Shown: positions 63,223-64,000 of the stretch, in pieces
Layout: every line of letters starts with the position of its first letter
Position numbering within the stretch: position 1 is the first letter of the stretch
Origin: Proteobacteria bacterium ST_bin12
GTDB taxonomy: Bacteria; Pseudomonadota; Gammaproteobacteria; Burkholderiales; Methylophilaceae
Direction of reading: 5' to 3'
Length of the DNA: 64,000 bases
NCBI GenBank assembly: GCA_002083635.1
Contig: MSXP01000007.1
Coordinates: 124,001-188,000, forward strand
Position numbers and translations under genes: made by a program
The notes under the pieces: generated by a model
Told to the model about the DNA's origin: nothing
The model's database searches: none
Seen by the model: only the letters and a program-made list of their open reading frames with translations

Positions 63223-64000
63223 ATGTCATATCTCGTTTTAGCACGCAAATATCGCCCCAAATCGTTTGATACTCTAGTTGGTCAGCCGCATGTGGTGCGC
63301 GCATTGACGAATGCCCTTACTCAACAACGCTTGCATCATGCGTATCTATTTACAGGCACGCGCGGCGTTGGCAAAACGACAATTGCACGTATTCTAGCCA
63401 AATCGCTTAACTGCGAAACAGGCATCACAGCCACGCCTTGTGGCGTATGCAATGCTTGTACAGAAATCGACCGCGGCCGTTTTGTGGATTTGTTAGAAGT
63501 CGATGCGGCATCGAATACGCAAGTAGACGCTATGCGCGAATTATTGGATAACGCACAATATGCGCCGACTGTTGGGCGCTTTAAAGTCTATATTATTGAC
63601 GAAGTGCACATGCTGTCTAAAAGTGCATTTAATGCCATGCTTAAAACGCTAGAAGAACCGCCAGCGCATGTTAAGTTTATTCTGGCGACTACTGACCCAC
63701 AAAAAGTCCCCGTAACAGTATTAAGCCGTTGTTTGCAATTTAATTTACGCCAAATGGCAAGCGCTACTATCTCTGAGCACTTACAGAATGTGCTTGCCCA
63801 AGAAAATATCAGCTTTGAATCTGCCGCTATTTCTCTTATTTCACGCGCCGCTGCTGGCAGCATGCGTGATGCACTATCGCTGACAGACCAAGCGATTGCG
63901 TATGGCAACCAAACCGTGAATGAAGTTGAAGTGCGCAGTATGCTTGGCGCGGTTGATCAAACTTATTTATACGATATTTTGCAGGCATTAATTAGCCAAG
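63223..64000 (+). CDS. dnaX: DNA polymerase III tau/gamma subunit, 3' end outside window
   Basis: The frame opens at ATG 63223 and is still open at the window edge (259 codons). It encodes the clamp-loader ATPase: Walker A GTRGVGKT at residues 45-52, zinc ligands C64, C73, C76 and C79 at the same positions as in E. coli, Walker B YIIDEVHML and the sensor/SRC-like VLSRCLQF. The C-terminal tau part cannot be seen, nor any frameshift site. Confidence 0.97.
   Translation, partial: MSYLVLARKYRPKSFDTLVGQPHVVRALTNALTQQRLHHAYLFTGTRGVGKTTIARILAKSLNCETGITATPCGVCNACTEIDRGRFVDLLEVDAASNTQVDAMRELLDNAQYAPTVGRFKVYIIDEVHMLSKSAFNAMLKTLEEPPAHVKFILATTDPQKVPVTVLSRCLQFNLRQMASATISEHLQNVLAQENISFESAAISLISRAAAGSMRDALSLTDQAIAYGNQTVNEVEVRSMLGAVDQTYLYDILQALISQ

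Noticed and set aside
1..64000. Search for CRISPR arrays, phage, insertion sequences, integrons, toxin-antitoxin pairs and rRNA
   Set aside because: No repeated spacer pattern, transposase, integrase or rRNA sequence was seen; the gene order is that of core chromosome.

Overview
The window is a stretch of chromosome from an obligate or near-obligate methylotroph of the Betaproteobacteria, most likely family Methylophilaceae (Methylotenera/Methylophilus-like). This is inferred from gene content: a complete pqqABCDE set, the ribulose monophosphate (RuMP) genes hps, phi and tal, two blocks of tetrahydromethanopterin (H4MPT)-linked C1-transfer and cofactor genes, AT-rich DNA, and betaproteobacterial gene orders such as gyrA-serC-pheA-hisC and ffs-dnaX. 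I saw no phage, insertion sequence, CRISPR array or rRNA. This is core and metabolic chromosome, not an island.

Layout. 1-8.2 kb: end of a DUF302 lipoprotein, a CysB-like regulator, and a divergent sulfate-assimilation operon (TauE exporter, cysI, DUF934, cysH, cysD, cysN, ferredoxin) closed by a strong terminator. 8.2-12 kb: a YgjP-like metalloprotease, DoxX, DUF4126, an MFS drug/metabolite exporter and an FkbM methyltransferase; the last two follow pqqE on the same strand. 12-15.6 kb: pqqABCDE, including the 23-residue pqqA. 15.7-22.8 kb: gyrA-serC-pheA-hisC-DAHP synthase. 22.8-27.4 kb: rubrerythrin/Fe-S protein/DUF3501 module, ridA, alr and tRNA-Leu. 27.6-33.7 kb: a tripartite RND efflux system.

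33.7-53 kb is the C1 heart of the window. Block one (33.7-39 kb) has pcd, an MfnE-like kinase, pabB, an MfnF-like protein, an ATP-grasp ligase and a HisA-like protein. These fit synthesis of H4MPT and a methanofuran-type cofactor. Then come phi, hps and tal of the RuMP cycle, with a near-consensus promoter and an operator-like palindrome in front of hps, and then a diguanylate cyclase. A CHASE2 kinase/FecR-LysM protein/response-regulator unit follows, in line with block two (47.2-53 kb): a CitG-like protein, a RimK-like ligase, mch, a second ATP-grasp protein, mtdB and beta-RFAP synthase.

53-64 kb: ppsA with its regulator ppsR, a periplasmic glutathione peroxidase, chrA, a small secreted protein, tRNA-Ser, an adenylate cyclase, an aldehyde dehydrogenase with its DUF779 partner, the 4.5S RNA gene, a palindromic intergenic element and the 5' part of dnaX.

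Taken together: PQQ serves periplasmic alcohol oxidation, H4MPT/methylofuran enzymes oxidise formaldehyde, hps/phi/tal assimilate it, and PEP synthase feeds gluconeogenesis. The least understood parts are the cofactor-synthesis proteins of unassigned reaction (HisA-like, CitG-like, two ATP-grasp ligases), the sensory unit lying in line with them, and the control region of hps.
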